A stretch of DNA of 18,531 nucleotides from Phytoactinopolyspora endophytica (GTDB taxonomy: Bacteria > Actinomycetota > Actinomycetes > Jiangellales > Jiangellaceae): contig NZ_ML142853.1 in the NCBI RefSeq assembly GCF_004138495.1, positions 319,901 to 338,431 of the forward strand. The letters run 5' to 3'. The translations under genes and the position numbers were made by a program. The notes beneath the pieces were generated by a model. That model had not been told where the DNA came from. It worked only from the letters and a program-made list of their open reading frames with translations, and made no database searches. Below, piece by piece: positions 1 through 8,119 of this stretch (position 1 is its first letter; every line of letters begins with the position of its first letter).

Positions 1-1
1 G

Positions 2-268
2 ACGTGCCTCGCCTTCACCTTCCTCAACCCGCACGTCTACCTCGACACCGTCGTCCTTCTCGGGTCGCTGGGGAACCAGCACGGGGACGACGGTCGCTGG
101 ATGTTCGTCGGCGGCGCATCCGCCGCCAGTCTCACCTGGTTCGTGGCACTCGGCTACGGCGCGCGTGCGCTCAGCGGACTCTTCGCCCGTCCACAAGCGT
201 GGCGGTTGCTCGACGCAGCGATCGCCGCCATCATGCTCGCGCTCGCCGCCGGCCTGCTCATCGCCTGA
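2..268 (+). CDS. LysE/ArgO-family amino-acid exporter, 3' end only
   Basis: Only the last 88 codons are present; the gene begins before the window. The visible part opens with a [10 protein letters not shown] stretch, the conserved mid-protein motif of LysE/ArgO exporters. A hydrophobic segment around the middle and a C-terminal transmembrane segment ending AAGLLIA follow, as expected for the last membrane helices of the family. Known members export basic amino acids such as lysine or arginine across the cytoplasmic membrane. The substrate here cannot be read from this fragment. The stop is TGA at 266-268, and a strong hairpin begins 32 nt downstream. Confidence 0.85.
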   Translation, partial: TCLAFTFLNPHVYLDTVVLLGSLGNQHGDDGRWMFVGGASAASLTWFVALGYGARALSGLFARPQAWRLLDAAIAAIMLALAAGLLIA

Positions 269-299
269 ACACTTCCGCACCGCGATCGTGCGGAATCTG

Positions 300-335
300 C
301 CGACATTATCGAAGTCAGGGCCTTGATAATGTCGG
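300..335. terminator. Hairpin between the exporter gene and dnaG (terminator or operator)
   Basis: The perfect 11-bp arms CCGACATTATC (300-310) and GATAATGTCGG (325-335) flank a 14-nt centre. Three more pairs (AAG with CTT) are possible if one G is bulged. The hairpin lies 32 nt after the exporter stop and 73 nt before the dnaG start. There is no T-run after it, so it is not a classical intrinsic terminator. It could be a U-less actinobacterial terminator or a two-arm operator. Confidence 0.55.
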
Positions 336-395
336 TAGAAACCCTCGATCAAGCCAGCGGCGTCGTCCCTCCAAACGCCCGTGCCCGAAGACCAC

Positions 396-401
396 TAGAA
401 T
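396..401 (+). promoter_or_regulatory. Probable -10 element for leaderless dnaG transcription
   Basis: TAGAAT matches the actinobacterial -10 consensus TAnnnT and ends 7 nt before the GTG at 409. This is the spacing expected when transcription starts at the first base of the start codon. No Shine-Dalgarno sequence precedes the GTG and no clear -35 is visible. Both facts fit leaderless expression. Confidence 0.5.
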
Positions 402-408
402 CTGCGGC

Positions 409-2310
409 GTGGCCCGCATCCGTGACGAAGACATCGCCGCAGTCCGCGAGCGCGCCCGTATCGATGACATCGTCTCCCAGTACGTCACGCTCCGTCCGGC
501 CGGTGGCGGCTCGCTGAAAGGGCTCTGCCCGTTCCACGACGAGAAGTCCCCGTCGTTCAACGTCCGGCCGCAGGTGAACCTCTTCCACTGCTTCGGATGT
601 GGCGAGGGCGGCGACGTCATCTCGTTCCTGCAGAAGCACGAGCAGCTCTCGTTCGCCGAGGCTGTCGAGCGGCTCGCGGACAAGGTCGGCGTCCAGCTGC
701 GCTACGAGGAGAGCAAGGGCGGTGGCGGCACCGCCGGGCCGAGGCAGAACCGTGAGCAGCGCACCAGGCTGATCGAAGCGCACCGTGCCGCCGCCGAGTA
801 TTACGCGGAGATGCTCGCGTCGTCACCGGAAGCCACGATCGGCCGCAGATTCCTCGACGAACGGGGCTTCGACCGCACCGCCGCCGAGCAGTTCAGCGTC
901 GGCTACGCCCCCAAGGAGGGAGAGGCGCTGCGCAAGCACCTCCGGCAGAAGGGGTTCAGCGACGTCGAGCTGGTGACCGCCGGTCTAGTGGCGCAGGGCC
1001 GGAGCTCACCGTATGACCGCTTCCGCGGCCGGCTGGTCTGGCCGATCCATGACCTGCTCGGCGACGTCGTCGGCTTCGGAGCGCGCCGGCTGTACGACGA
1101 CGATCGCATTGAGGCCAAATACCTCAACACGCCAGAGACGGTCATCTACAAGAAGAGCCATCTGCTCTACGGCGTCAACTTCGCCAAGCGGGACATCGCG
1201 CGCAGTTCCCAGGCGGTGGTGGTCGAGGGCTACACCGACGTCATGGCGTGTCATCTGGCAGGGGTCACCACCGCCGTCGCCACCTGTGGCACCGCGTTCG
1301 GCGAGGACCACACCCGCATACTCCGGCGGCTGCTACGCGACCAGGACGAGTACCGCGGCCAGGTGATCTTCACCTTCGACGGCGACGAGGCGGGCAAGAA
1401 GGCGGCGATGCGGGCGTTCGAAGGCGACCAGCGCTTCGTCGGGCAGACGTACGTCGCCATCGAGCCGAACGGCCTCGATCCGTGCGACCTGCGCCTGGGG
1501 TCCGGCGACGCCGCCGTGCGGGAACTCATCGCGAGGCATCGTCCACTGTTCGAGTTCGCCATCCGCAGCCTCGTCGACGAGTACGACCTCGACTTTCCGG
1601 AAGGCCGCACCCAGGCGCTGGAGAAGGCGGTGCCGCTCGTCGCCAAGATCCGCGACCGCGCGCTGCGGGATGAGTATGCGCGACGGCTCGCCGGCTGGGT
1701 CGGCGCCCCCGACGAGATGTCCGTCGTCCGCAGGGTGCGCGGTGCCGCCGGTGCCCCGGATCGGCCCGCTCGGCGGGCCGCCCAGCCTCCCCCGCAGGCG
1801 CAGCAGGCCCTGAGTGTGCCGAGCCACGGCAATGTCGATCCGCAGACCCTCGGGCTGGAGCGAGAGGTGCTGCGGGTGGCGGTACAGCGACCGGCCCTCG
1901 CCGGCCCGGCGTTCGACGCCATCGAACCGGAGGCGTTCCTCTCCCCCGTCTTCCGCACGACGCGCGAGGCGATAGCCAAGGCCGGCGGGTGCGCGACCCA
2001 GGGAGGCGGGTCCGTGTGGATGGAGGCCCTGCTGGCGGCCGCCGACGACGACGTCACCCGGCACGTCCTGTCAGAGCTCGCCGTCGAGGCGATACCTACC
2101 GACGACGCGAGCATGCCCCGCTACGCCGAGTCGATCGTGCTCCGCCTGACCGAGGTCTGGGTGTCTCGGCGGCTGGTCGCGCTCAAGGCCCGCCTGCAGC
2201 GCACCGATCCGTCGGCCGAAGTGGAAGTCTACAACCGGTTGTTCGGCGAACTGATGACGCTGGAAGCGCACCGCCGTGATCTGCGTGAGCGCGGGATCGG
2301 GGCGGCCTGA
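409..2310 (+). CDS. dnaG: DNA primase DnaG
   Basis: DnaG makes RNA primers for chromosome replication and works with the DnaB helicase. The 633-aa product has the usual length and order of domains. An N-terminal CHC2 zinc-binding domain has C40, H43, C61 and C64. The catalytic core includes the TOPRIM motifs EGYTDVM (E273) and FDGDEAG (D324, D326), whose acidic residues bind metal. A Pro/Gln-rich linker near residues 445-470 precedes a helical C-terminal helicase-interacting domain. The GTG at 409 is chosen because family homology begins with ARIRDEDIAAVRERARI and a -10 element sits just upstream; the reading frame is open further upstream but has no family similarity. In many actinobacteria dgt lies next to dnaG, whereas here dgt is about 7.5 kb downstream on the same strand. 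Confidence 0.97.
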   Translation: MARIRDEDIAAVRERARIDDIVSQYVTLRPAGGGSLKGLCPFHDEKSPSFNVRPQVNLFHCFGCGEGGDVISFLQKHEQLSFAEAVERLADKVGVQLRYEESKGGGGTAGPRQNREQRTRLIEAHRAAAEYYAEMLASSPEATIGRRFLDERGFDRTAAEQFSVGYAPKEGEALRKHLRQKGFSDVELVTAGLVAQGRSSPYDRFRGRLVWPIHDLLGDVVGFGARRLYDDDRIEAKYLNTPETVIYKKSHLLYGVNFAKRDIARSSQAVVVEGYTDVMACHLAGVTTAVATCGTAFGEDHTRILRRLLRDQDEYRGQVIFTFDGDEAGKKAAMRAFEGDQRFVGQTYVAIEPNGLDPCDLRLGSGDAAVRELIARHRPLFEFAIRSLVDEYDLDFPEGRTQALEKAVPLVAKIRDRALRDEYARRLAGWVGAPDEMSVVRRVRGAAGAPDRPARRAAQPPPQAQQALSVPSHGNVDPQTLGLEREVLRVAVQRPALAGPAFDAIEPEAFLSPVFRTTREAIAKAGGCATQGGGSVWMEALLAAADDDVTRHVLSELAVEAIPTDDASMPRYAESIVLRLTEVWVSRRLVALKARLQRTDPSAEVEVYNRLFGELMTLEAHRRDLRERGIGAA

Positions 2311-2329
2311 CGGTTCGCGCCGTCGACAC

Positions 2330-2767
2330 TCAACCTTGACCCAAGTACCCCCGCGGGTCGAGCTGATCGGGCCGATCGGCGAGCCAACGGTCGATCACCT
2401 CGGGATGCCGCCGAGTCATCTCGTCCAGCAGAAGCTCACGCAGCTGTGCATGCGAGAGGATGCTCGCCGGCAGGTACTTGTGGCGCAGGTCCTGGCTGGT
2501 CTGCGCCCACAGCTCGTACAGCTCTTCGTCCGGCATCCCGGCGATGGCCGACTCGGTCGTCTCCTGACGCTGTCCGGCCGTCTCGTTGACTTCACTTCCC
2601 TCTGGCTCCAACGGCCACCGGCGGAGCAGTGTGGCCACCAGCCAGCCGATGACGATAGCGAAGAACGGGAACCAGCCGATCCCCACGGACATGACCACTA
2701 CTCCGACCGCCAGCAATGGTGTCCAAGCCCACCAGGGGACGTGCGCAAGGCCTCGAAAGACGGACAT
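2330..2767 (-). CDS. Small two-helix membrane protein, function unknown
   Basis: This 145-aa protein has two hydrophobic segments near the N terminus (about residues 8-25 and 26-46, with WWAWTPLLAVGVVVM and FFAIVIGWLVATLL). An acidic linker and a soluble helical C-terminal half follow, containing PDEELYELW and a HAQLRELLLDEMTRRHPEVIDRW stretch. The ATG at 2767 is preferred because AAAGG lies about 9 nt upstream; two in-frame GTG codons lie 6 and 9 nt further upstream. The gene is convergent with dnaG, with 19 nt between the two stops. I do not recognise a family. It may be a membrane-tethered adaptor or regulator, but nothing in the context shows this. Confidence 0.75.
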   Translation of the reverse strand: MSVFRGLAHVPWWAWTPLLAVGVVVMSVGIGWFPFFAIVIGWLVATLLRRWPLEPEGSEVNETAGQRQETTESAIAGMPDEELYELWAQTSQDLRHKYLPASILSHAQLRELLLDEMTRRHPEVIDRWLADRPDQLDPRGYLGQG

Positions 2768-2809
2768 ACACACCACCCTTTCTCACGAATCCGCGTGACG
2801 TCAGCGGCC

Positions 2810-2855
2810 GCGCCGGTCACGACGCCACCGCCGTGGCAGCGCCGGTCACGACGCC
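2810..2855. repeat. 17-bp direct repeat upstream of the membrane-protein gene
   Basis: GCGCCGGTCACGACGCC occurs at 2810-2826 and again at 2839-2855, a 29-bp period. It lies in the 174-nt gap between the membrane-protein gene and the CBS gene, 43 nt upstream of the 2767 start. It may be a tandem operator or a local duplication. Confidence 0.6.
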
Positions 2856-2941
2856 GCCGCGGCTGCTGATCAGTGACCACCTGTCTCGCGCCGCGGACCG
2901 GATATGGATAGCCCGCCGGCGCTGTGGCAGCCAGCCGATGA

Positions 2942-3361
2942 TCAGTTGTTGGGCGGGGCTGCGCTGATGTCCGCCAGCGCCGACCTGCGGTCTTGGTCGA
3001 CAGCCAGGTCTCCGATGGAAACCATGCCGACCAGTTGCTGCTCCTGGGTCACCGGCAACCGGCGAACCGCCCGTTCGCGCATGATCCGGACCGCGTGGTC
3101 CACGTCGTCGTCGGCGCCGATGGCGACCAGATCGCGGCTGCAGATGTCGCCGATCTTCGTCCGGGTGGGGTCGCCGTCGACCGCGAGAGCACGCACGACG
3201 ATGTCCCGGTCGGTGACCAGGCCACAGACGCCGTTATCGTCGGTCACCACCACGTCCCCGATGTCGCGGTCCCGCATCAACTGCGCGACCTCCTGGACCG
3301 ATGCGTTCGTGTCGACCGTCACCGGCGCTCCTGTCATGATCTCGCTGACCTTCTGCGCCAT
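2942..3361 (-). CDS. Paired CBS-domain protein
   Basis: The 139-aa protein is essentially two CBS domains (about residues 8-60 and 72-125). The first holds ASVQEVAQLMRDRDIGDVVV and GLVTDRDIVVRAL; the second holds HAVRIMRERAVRRLPVT and GMVSIGDLA. Stand-alone CBS pairs bind adenine nucleotides and act as energy or stress sensors, often partnering other proteins. ATG 3361 is chosen because GAGGAGA lies about 6 nt upstream; the 32 in-frame codons before it show no CBS similarity. The gene is divergent from ku across 146 nt. A role linked to stress is plausible but not shown. Confidence 0.9.
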   Translation of the reverse strand: MAQKVSEIMTGAPVTVDTNASVQEVAQLMRDRDIGDVVVTDDNGVCGLVTDRDIVVRALAVDGDPTRTKIGDICSRDLVAIGADDDVDHAVRIMRERAVRRLPVTQEQQLVGMVSIGDLAVDQDRRSALADISAAPPNN

Positions 3362-3507
3362 GGCTGTCTCCTCGTGGCCTCGACTCGTTCCTCTATTGAG
3401 AACCTCCGTACCCAAGGGGTTCACAGGTATGCCGCAAATATCGACCCCAGTGCGCACGACTTTTCAGCCAGGGCATGCCCGTCTGGGATGCGGGTACCGG
3501 GGAGAAC

Positions 3508-4512
3508 ATGGCACGGCCAGCGTGGACCGGCACGATCAGCTTCGGGCTGGTGAACATCGGTGTCGGCCTGTATTCCGCGACTGAGAACCGCGACGTCTCC
3601 TTCCATCAGTTCGAGAAGGGATCCGGCAAACGCGTCCGGAACAAGCGGGTGGCCGAGGGGACGGACCGGGAAGTCGAATACGAGGACATCACCAAGGGCT
3701 ACGAGATTCAGAGCGGCGAACACGTCATCGTCACCCAGGATGAGCTCGAAACCGTCCAACCCGAAACGTCCCGCACGATCACCATCGACGACTTCGTCGA
3801 GCTCGCCGAGATCGACCCGATCTACTATCAACGCAGCTATTACCTGGCTCCGCGGAATGAGGAGCAGCAGCACGCCTACGCACTGCTCCGGGAAGCGATG
3901 AAGGAGGCAGGCCTGGCCGGCATCGCCACGTTGGTGATGCGGAACAAGCAGTACCTGGCCACCATCCGAGCCGACGGCGACGTCCTCGTGCTCAATACGA
4001 TGTTCTTCGCCGACGAGATCCGAGACCCGCGCGACGTCACAGATGTCCTGCCCGGACAGCGCAAACTTCCGCAGCGCGAGCTCGACACAGCGGTCCAGCT
4101 GATCCAGCAGCTGAGCACGTCGTGGAAGCCGGAGAATTACCACGACACGTACCGGGAGCAGGTCCTCAAGCTGGTCGAGCAGAAGGCCAAGGGTGAGGAC
4201 GTCGAGCCCGCGGAGCCCGAGGAACCGGAGGACAACGTCGTCGACCTAGTGGCCGCGTTGGAGCGTAGCATCGAGCAGGCGCGCGGTTCCGAGGGCGGCG
4301 CCAAGAGCGGACCCAAGGGCGGATCCAAGGGCGAGGGCAAGAGTTCTTCTTCGAAGCGCGGCTCGAAGAGCCGTGGCACGGGTGGCGGCAAGGACGGCGC
4401 CCAGGGCAAGAAACAGGCCGGCAGTACCGGTGGGCGCACGAGCAGAAGCCGCAGCGAGCGCGAGACGGCCGGCCAGGGCGGCAGCAAGCGAGGCCGCATG
4501 AAGGCATCCTAG
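3508..4512 (+). CDS. ku: Bacterial Ku protein, NHEJ end-binding
   Basis: Ku homodimers thread onto broken DNA ends and recruit LigD for non-homologous end joining. The 334-aa product starts MARPAWTGTISFGLVNIG, the diagnostic N terminus, and the Ku beta-barrel core runs to about residue 250. From about residue 260 to the end there is a Gly/Ser/Lys/Arg-rich low-complexity tail. Such basic extensions are known in actinobacterial Ku proteins, where they add DNA binding. ATG 3508 has a GGGGAG ribosome site just upstream and matches the family start; an in-frame ATG at 3475 would add 11 residues without similarity. The stop lies 4 nt before ligD, so the two form an operon, and the ligD ribosome site overlaps the ku stop. 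Confidence 0.97.
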   Translation: MARPAWTGTISFGLVNIGVGLYSATENRDVSFHQFEKGSGKRVRNKRVAEGTDREVEYEDITKGYEIQSGEHVIVTQDELETVQPETSRTITIDDFVELAEIDPIYYQRSYYLAPRNEEQQHAYALLREAMKEAGLAGIATLVMRNKQYLATIRADGDVLVLNTMFFADEIRDPRDVTDVLPGQRKLPQRELDTAVQLIQQLSTSWKPENYHDTYREQVLKLVEQKAKGEDVEPAEPEEPEDNVVDLVAALERSIEQARGSEGGAKSGPKGGSKGEGKSSSSKRGSKSRGTGGGKDGAQGKKQAGSTGGRTSRSRSERETAGQGGSKRGRMKAS

Positions 4513-4516
4513 AGGT

Positions 4517-7057
4517 ATGGCCGCGTCGGAGAAGCTTGGCGAGTACCGGAAGAAGCGCTCGTTCGAGCAGACACCGGAGCCGCGCGGAGACAGTACCGCC
4601 CCGCCCACCGGGAACCGGTTCGTGATCCAGGAGCACCATGCTCGCCGTCTCCATTGGGACCTGCGGCTCGAGCACGACGGCGTGCTGGTGTCGTGGGCGT
4701 TGCCGCGAGGCCTGCCGGACGACCCCAAACAGAACCGGCTGGCCGTGCACACCGAGGATCACCCGCTGGAGTACTTGACCTTCGAGGGCGATATCCCCGC
4801 CGGCGAGTACGGCGGCGGGACGATGACCGTCTGGGACCGCGGCACCTATGAGGCGGAGAAGTTCAGGGACGACGAGGTCATCATGCGTCTCGACGGCGAG
4901 CGCGCGACGGGAAAGTTCGCGCTGTTCCAGACGGGGCATGGCGGCGACGCGAAGAACTGGCTGATCCACCGGATGGACCCGCCGGAGGCCGGACGGGATG
5001 CCATGCCGGAGAGCATCGAGCCGATGCTCGCTACGCTCTCCGAACTCCCTACGGACCAGGAAGGGTGGGGGTTCGAGGTGAAGTGGGACGGCGTCCGCGC
5101 CGTCGCCTACGGCGAGGTCGGCAAGCTACGCCTGGTGAACCGCAACGGCCGGGACATCACCGGGCAGTATCCGGAGATCGGTGCCCTGACCCGCCAGCTC
5201 GGCTCGCGCCGGGTAGTGCTGGACGGCGAGATCGTCGCTTTCGACCAGGGCCGGCCTAGCTTCGAGAAGCTGCAGTCCCGGATCAACCTCGCCGAGGCGA
5301 AGGTGCGTCAGCGCCAGCGCGACATACCGGTGACCTACGTCATCTTCGATCTGTTGTATCTCGACGGCCGTTCGCTGCTGCCGCTCAGTTACGCGGAACG
5401 ACGCCGCGAGCTCGAAGCCCTGGAGCTGGGCGGTGCAAGCTGGAACGTCCCCGGGACCCATCGCGGCGACGGCGCGGCGCTCCTCGCGGCGACCCGCGAG
5501 CAAGGCATCGAAGGCGTCATCGCCAAGCGACTGGACAGCAGATACCAGCCCGGGCGACGCAGCCACGACTGGCTGAAGGTGAAGAATGTGTACCAGCAAG
5601 AGGTTGTGATCGGCGGCTGGACCTCTGGGAAAGGGCAGCGCAAAGACGAGCTCGGCGCACTCCTGGTCGGCTACTACGAGGACGAGAACGACACCGACGG
5701 CGACAGCGACGGGCCGAAGCTGCGCTACGCCGGGAAGGTCGGCACCGGTTTCGACGCGAAGACGCTGCGGATGCTCCGCGAGCGTCTCGGACCACTCAAA
5801 CGCGAGGACAGCCCTTTCGCCGGGCGGCAGCCGCAGACCAAGGACACCGTCTTCGTCGACCCCGAGCTCGTCTGCGAAGTGGAGTTCGCGGAGTGGACCG
5901 CGTCCCGCACGCTGCGCCAGCCTTCGTACCGCGGACTGCGCGACGACAAGCCTCCTCACCAGGTGGTACGCGAGGACCCCATGGCACCGCCCGAGGACAC
6001 GGAAAGTCCCGCCGACGACGGGGCCACCAGCGCGACTGCTGAGGCGCAGCCTGATGCGGACGAGCAGCACGCCGACGAACCGGACGTCGACGAACCGGAG
6101 GATAACAGCGAGAACGGCGCCGATCAGGCCAGTGCGGACCAGTTGGCCGAGGGACGGGTACTCGTCGAGGGCCGGAAACTGAAGCTGTCCAACCTCGGCA
6201 AGGTCTTCTACCCGCAGACCGGCATGACCAAGGGCGACGTCATCGCCTACTACCACGACGTCGCGCCAGCGCTCCTCCCCCACCTACGCGGGCGTCCGCT
6301 GACCATGAAGCGGTTCCCGGATGGCGTCGAGGGTGAGAGCTTCTACGAGAAGCAATGCCCGTCGCACCGACCCGACTGGGTGTCCACCGCGCCGATCTGG
6401 AGCGAAAGCAACAACCGTGAGGTGGAATACTGCGTCGTCGACGGCCTGCCGACGCTCGTTTGGGTAGCCAACCTCGCCGACCTCGAGCTGCACACCATGC
6501 TGGCCCGCGCCGACGACGTCGGACGGCCGACGTTCATCGTCTTCGACCTCGATCCCGGTGAGGGAGTCGGGCTGGCCGAATGCGCGAAGGTCGCCGTCTG
6601 GGTGCGCAACGTGTTGGACCACGTGGGCCTGAACGCAGTGGTGAAGTCGTCGGGCTCGAAGGGGCTGCACCTCGCGGTACCGCTGAACACGCCCGTCACC
6701 TACGACGACACGAAGCCGTTCGCGCACGCGGTGGCGCAGCTGGCAGAGCACGAGAACCCCGACGACGTGGTCTCGCGGATGACCAAGGCCCGCCGAAAGG
6801 GCAAGGTTTTCGTCGACTGGAGCCAGAACACAGCGCACAAGACGACGGTCGCGCCATTCTCGCTGCGGGCACGTGGCCGTCCGACGGTGTCGGTGCCGTT
6901 GTCCTGGGATGAGGTCGGCGCCGTCGCCGAAGGAGACGCCGACCCGGAGAGCCTGCGTTGGGAGGCGGACCAGGTAGTGGAGCAGCTCGACGAACGTGCC
7001 GCACTCTTCCAGCCGCTGCTGGAGCTCGAGCAGGAGCTCCCCGACTTGAACATCTGA
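4517..7057 (+). CDS. ligD: Multifunctional NHEJ ligase LigD (phosphoesterase-ligase-polymerase)
   Basis: LigD processes and seals double-strand breaks with Ku. The 846-aa protein carries all three activities. The N-terminal 3'-phosphoesterase domain (about 1-150) has the catalytic pattern H40, H46, D48 and H82. The ATP-dependent ligase domain (about 165-480) has nucleotidyl lysine K189 in KWDGVR, LDGEIVAF, EGVIAKR and WLKVKN. A very acidic linker (about 490-540) follows. The C-terminal primase-like polymerase domain (from about 546) has the metal-binding D677 and D679 in FDLDPGEG and a KSSGSKGLHL motif. This PE-LIG-POL order is that of Pseudomonas LigD; Mycobacterium LigD is POL-PE-LIG. The ATG at 4517 has AGAGG overlapping the ku stop. 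Confidence 0.97.
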   Translation: MAASEKLGEYRKKRSFEQTPEPRGDSTAPPTGNRFVIQEHHARRLHWDLRLEHDGVLVSWALPRGLPDDPKQNRLAVHTEDHPLEYLTFEGDIPAGEYGGGTMTVWDRGTYEAEKFRDDEVIMRLDGERATGKFALFQTGHGGDAKNWLIHRMDPPEAGRDAMPESIEPMLATLSELPTDQEGWGFEVKWDGVRAVAYGEVGKLRLVNRNGRDITGQYPEIGALTRQLGSRRVVLDGEIVAFDQGRPSFEKLQSRINLAEAKVRQRQRDIPVTYVIFDLLYLDGRSLLPLSYAERRRELEALELGGASWNVPGTHRGDGAALLAATREQGIEGVIAKRLDSRYQPGRRSHDWLKVKNVYQQEVVIGGWTSGKGQRKDELGALLVGYYEDENDTDGDSDGPKLRYAGKVGTGFDAKTLRMLRERLGPLKREDSPFAGRQPQTKDTVFVDPELVCEVEFAEWTASRTLRQPSYRGLRDDKPPHQVVREDPMAPPEDTESPADDGATSATAEAQPDADEQHADEPDVDEPEDNSENGADQASADQLAEGRVLVEGRKLKLSNLGKVFYPQTGMTKGDVIAYYHDVAPALLPHLRGRPLTMKRFPDGVEGESFYEKQCPSHRPDWVSTAPIWSESNNREVEYCVVDGLPTLVWVANLADLELHTMLARADDVGRPTFIVFDLDPGEGVGLAECAKVAVWVRNVLDHVGLNAVVKSSGSKGLHLAVPLNTPVTYDDTKPFAHAVAQLAEHENPDDVVSRMTKARRKGKVFVDWSQNTAHKTTVAPFSLRARGRPTVSVPLSWDEVGAVAEGDADPESLRWEADQVVEQLDERAALFQPLLELEQELPDLNI

Positions 7058-7177
7058 CGCCGCCAACCGGTGGCGACGGCCGCCGCGCCAACGCCCGGGC
7101 AGCGATCGGTGCGCATCCCAGGCATCCGCAGCCGCCAGGCAACTCCGCATTTGCCGCGCCCAAGGTGCCCTATGCAG
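7058..7177. other. Non-coding stretch after ligD
   Basis: No convincing coding sequence lies in the 317-nt gap 7058-7374. Just after the ligD stop, CGCCA (7061-7065) and TGGCG (7071-7075) can form a short 5-bp hairpin, a weak terminator candidate. The rest of the gap holds repeat copy 1 and the palindromes listed separately. Confidence 0.4.
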
Positions 7178-7285
7178 CGCGAAGGCCGGGTCCCATCGTC
7201 CGACGGGGGTCCCGGCCTCAACTTCCGTTCCACCCGCAGGTGGTCGGCACTGATCAAGTGTGCATAGCAATGGGTTGTCGTGTCT
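7178..7285 (+). repeat. Structured repeat element, copy 1
   Basis: This copy begins CGCGAAGGCCGGGTCCC. Over 7178-7250 it differs from copy 2 at about three bases plus one gap. Hairpin 1 pairs AGGCCGGG with CCCGGCCT (8 bp), with a further inner stem closing on a 4-nt loop. Hairpin 2 is CCACC-CGCA-GGTGG. The 3' third has diverged: GTGTC near 7280-7284 is retained, but the matching GACAC arm is not. It lies between ligD and the DUF3800-like gene in the same orientation as that gene. Confidence 0.85.
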
Positions 7286-7312
7286 AGCGTTTATTTACGC
7301 ATGTCTGCTTTC

Positions 7313-7332
7313 TAGAGCTCTATAGAGCGCTC
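7313..7332. promoter_or_regulatory. Overlapping palindromes, operator-like
   Basis: Three perfect palindromes overlap: TAGAGCTCTA (7313-7322), CTCTATAGAG (7318-7327) and GAGCGCTC (7325-7332). Read as direct repeats, TAGAGC recurs exactly 10 bp apart (7313 and 7323), one helical turn. The cluster lies 43-62 nt before the DUF3800-like start, a normal place for an operator. A possible -10, TAACGT at 7355-7360, is nearby without a clear -35. Confidence 0.45.
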
Positions 7333-7374
7333 GTTTACCCAAGTCCTGTCGGTGTAACGTGAGATGATCACCGT

Positions 7375-7980
7375 ATGCTCGGAGAAGATCTCCCAGATCC
7401 GCTGCATGCACACACATGGCATGCGTGGGTAGACGAATCTGTCCGGATCCAACCCGCCGGTGGCTTCTATATCCTTGCCGCGATCATCGCCGATCCATCG
7501 GGATGTGAGCCTACGCGTGACGCCATGCGCGCACTATTGGTGCGCAAGCGCGGTCGTTTGCACTGGAGGGATGAGAACGCTGACCGCCGCCGCAAGATTG
7601 CGGAAGCGGTCGGCGCGGCTGACGTTGCATGCCTTGTCGTCGTGGGCATCCATGTCGATGGTGCCCGCCAAGAGCGTGCTAGGCGGCTCTGTTTCGAGCA
7701 GCTTCTCCACCGACTAAACACTCTGGACGTGAGCTGTGTATGGATGGAAAGCCGCACTCAATCCTTGAACCGGAAAGACCTGAAGATGGTCGAACACATG
7801 CGTGGTGCACGCATAGTCTCCCCGAAAATCCGTGTCGGCTTCGCGCTTCCACGAGACGAGCCTATGCTGTGGGCAGCCGACGCAGTCGCTGGAGCTGCAA
7901 ACGCGAAACAAGACGGGAACCACCAATGGTTCGAGGTACTCGCACACCTGACTGAGCAGGTTGACCTCAAGATTCGATAA
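7375..7980 (+). CDS. Probable DUF3800-type (RNase H-fold) protein flanked by repeats
   Basis: The 201-aa product begins its conserved part with HAWVDESVR (D20, E21), the hallmark Asp-Glu of DUF3800 proteins, which are predicted to have an RNase H-like fold. Further likely conserved points are RLHWRDE (H63, D66, E67), ESR (E125) and the closing LWAADAVAGA (D169), matching the family's C-terminal 'L-x-A-D-x-V-A-G' pattern. Acidic residues at both ends could form a metal site, but this is inference. The function of the family is not established. The gene stands alone, is visibly less GC-rich than its neighbours, and has structured repeat copies on both sides, which suggests acquisition by transfer. 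ATG 7375 has no good Shine-Dalgarno sequence, so expression may be leaderless or from a short leader. Confidence 0.65.
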   Translation: MLGEDLPDPLHAHTWHAWVDESVRIQPAGGFYILAAIIADPSGCEPTRDAMRALLVRKRGRLHWRDENADRRRKIAEAVGAADVACLVVVGIHVDGARQERARRLCFEQLLHRLNTLDVSCVWMESRTQSLNRKDLKMVEHMRGARIVSPKIRVGFALPRDEPMLWAADAVAGAANAKQDGNHQWFEVLAHLTEQVDLKIR

Positions 7981-8010
7981 ATAGGGGTTAGCCATAAATA
8001 GACGTTGCAA

Positions 8011-8119
8011 CGCGAAGGCCGGGTCCCGTCCTCCGGCGGGGGTCCCGGCCTCAACTTCCGTTCCACCCAGCAGGTGGTCGGCACATTCGAATAGTGACAC
8101 AGCGAGCCCAGCCGTGTCC
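8011..8119 (+). repeat. Structured repeat element, copy 2
   Basis: This is the best-preserved copy, starting 30 nt after the DUF3800-like stop. Hairpin 1 has an 8-bp outer stem (AGGCCGGG with CCCGGCCT), an asymmetric internal loop, and an inner stem CCCGTC/GGCGGG closed by CTCC. Hairpin 2 is CCACC-CAGCA-GGTGG. Hairpin 3 is GACAC (8096-8100) and GTGTC (8114-8118) with a 13-nt loop. Just before it, ATAAATAG occurs twice (7977-7984, 7994-8001). Confidence 0.88.

Noticed and set aside
3408..3497. GGGTAC hexamers upstream of the CBS gene and of ku, resembling SigB/SigF -10 sites
   Set aside because: No GTTT-type -35 is found at the required 14-16 nt spacing, and the one before ku lies too close to the start codon.
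5126..6283. Long minus-strand open frame opposite ligD, and similar long antisense frames elsewhere
   Set aside because: These are mirror frames expected in high-GC coding DNA. They have no family motifs, while the opposite strand encodes recognised proteins.
7178..7980. Type III toxin-antitoxin locus (repeat RNA plus toxin)
   Set aside because: The repeats are not short tandem units directly before the gene, and the protein does not resemble ToxN-type toxins. An RNA role for the repeats remains open.
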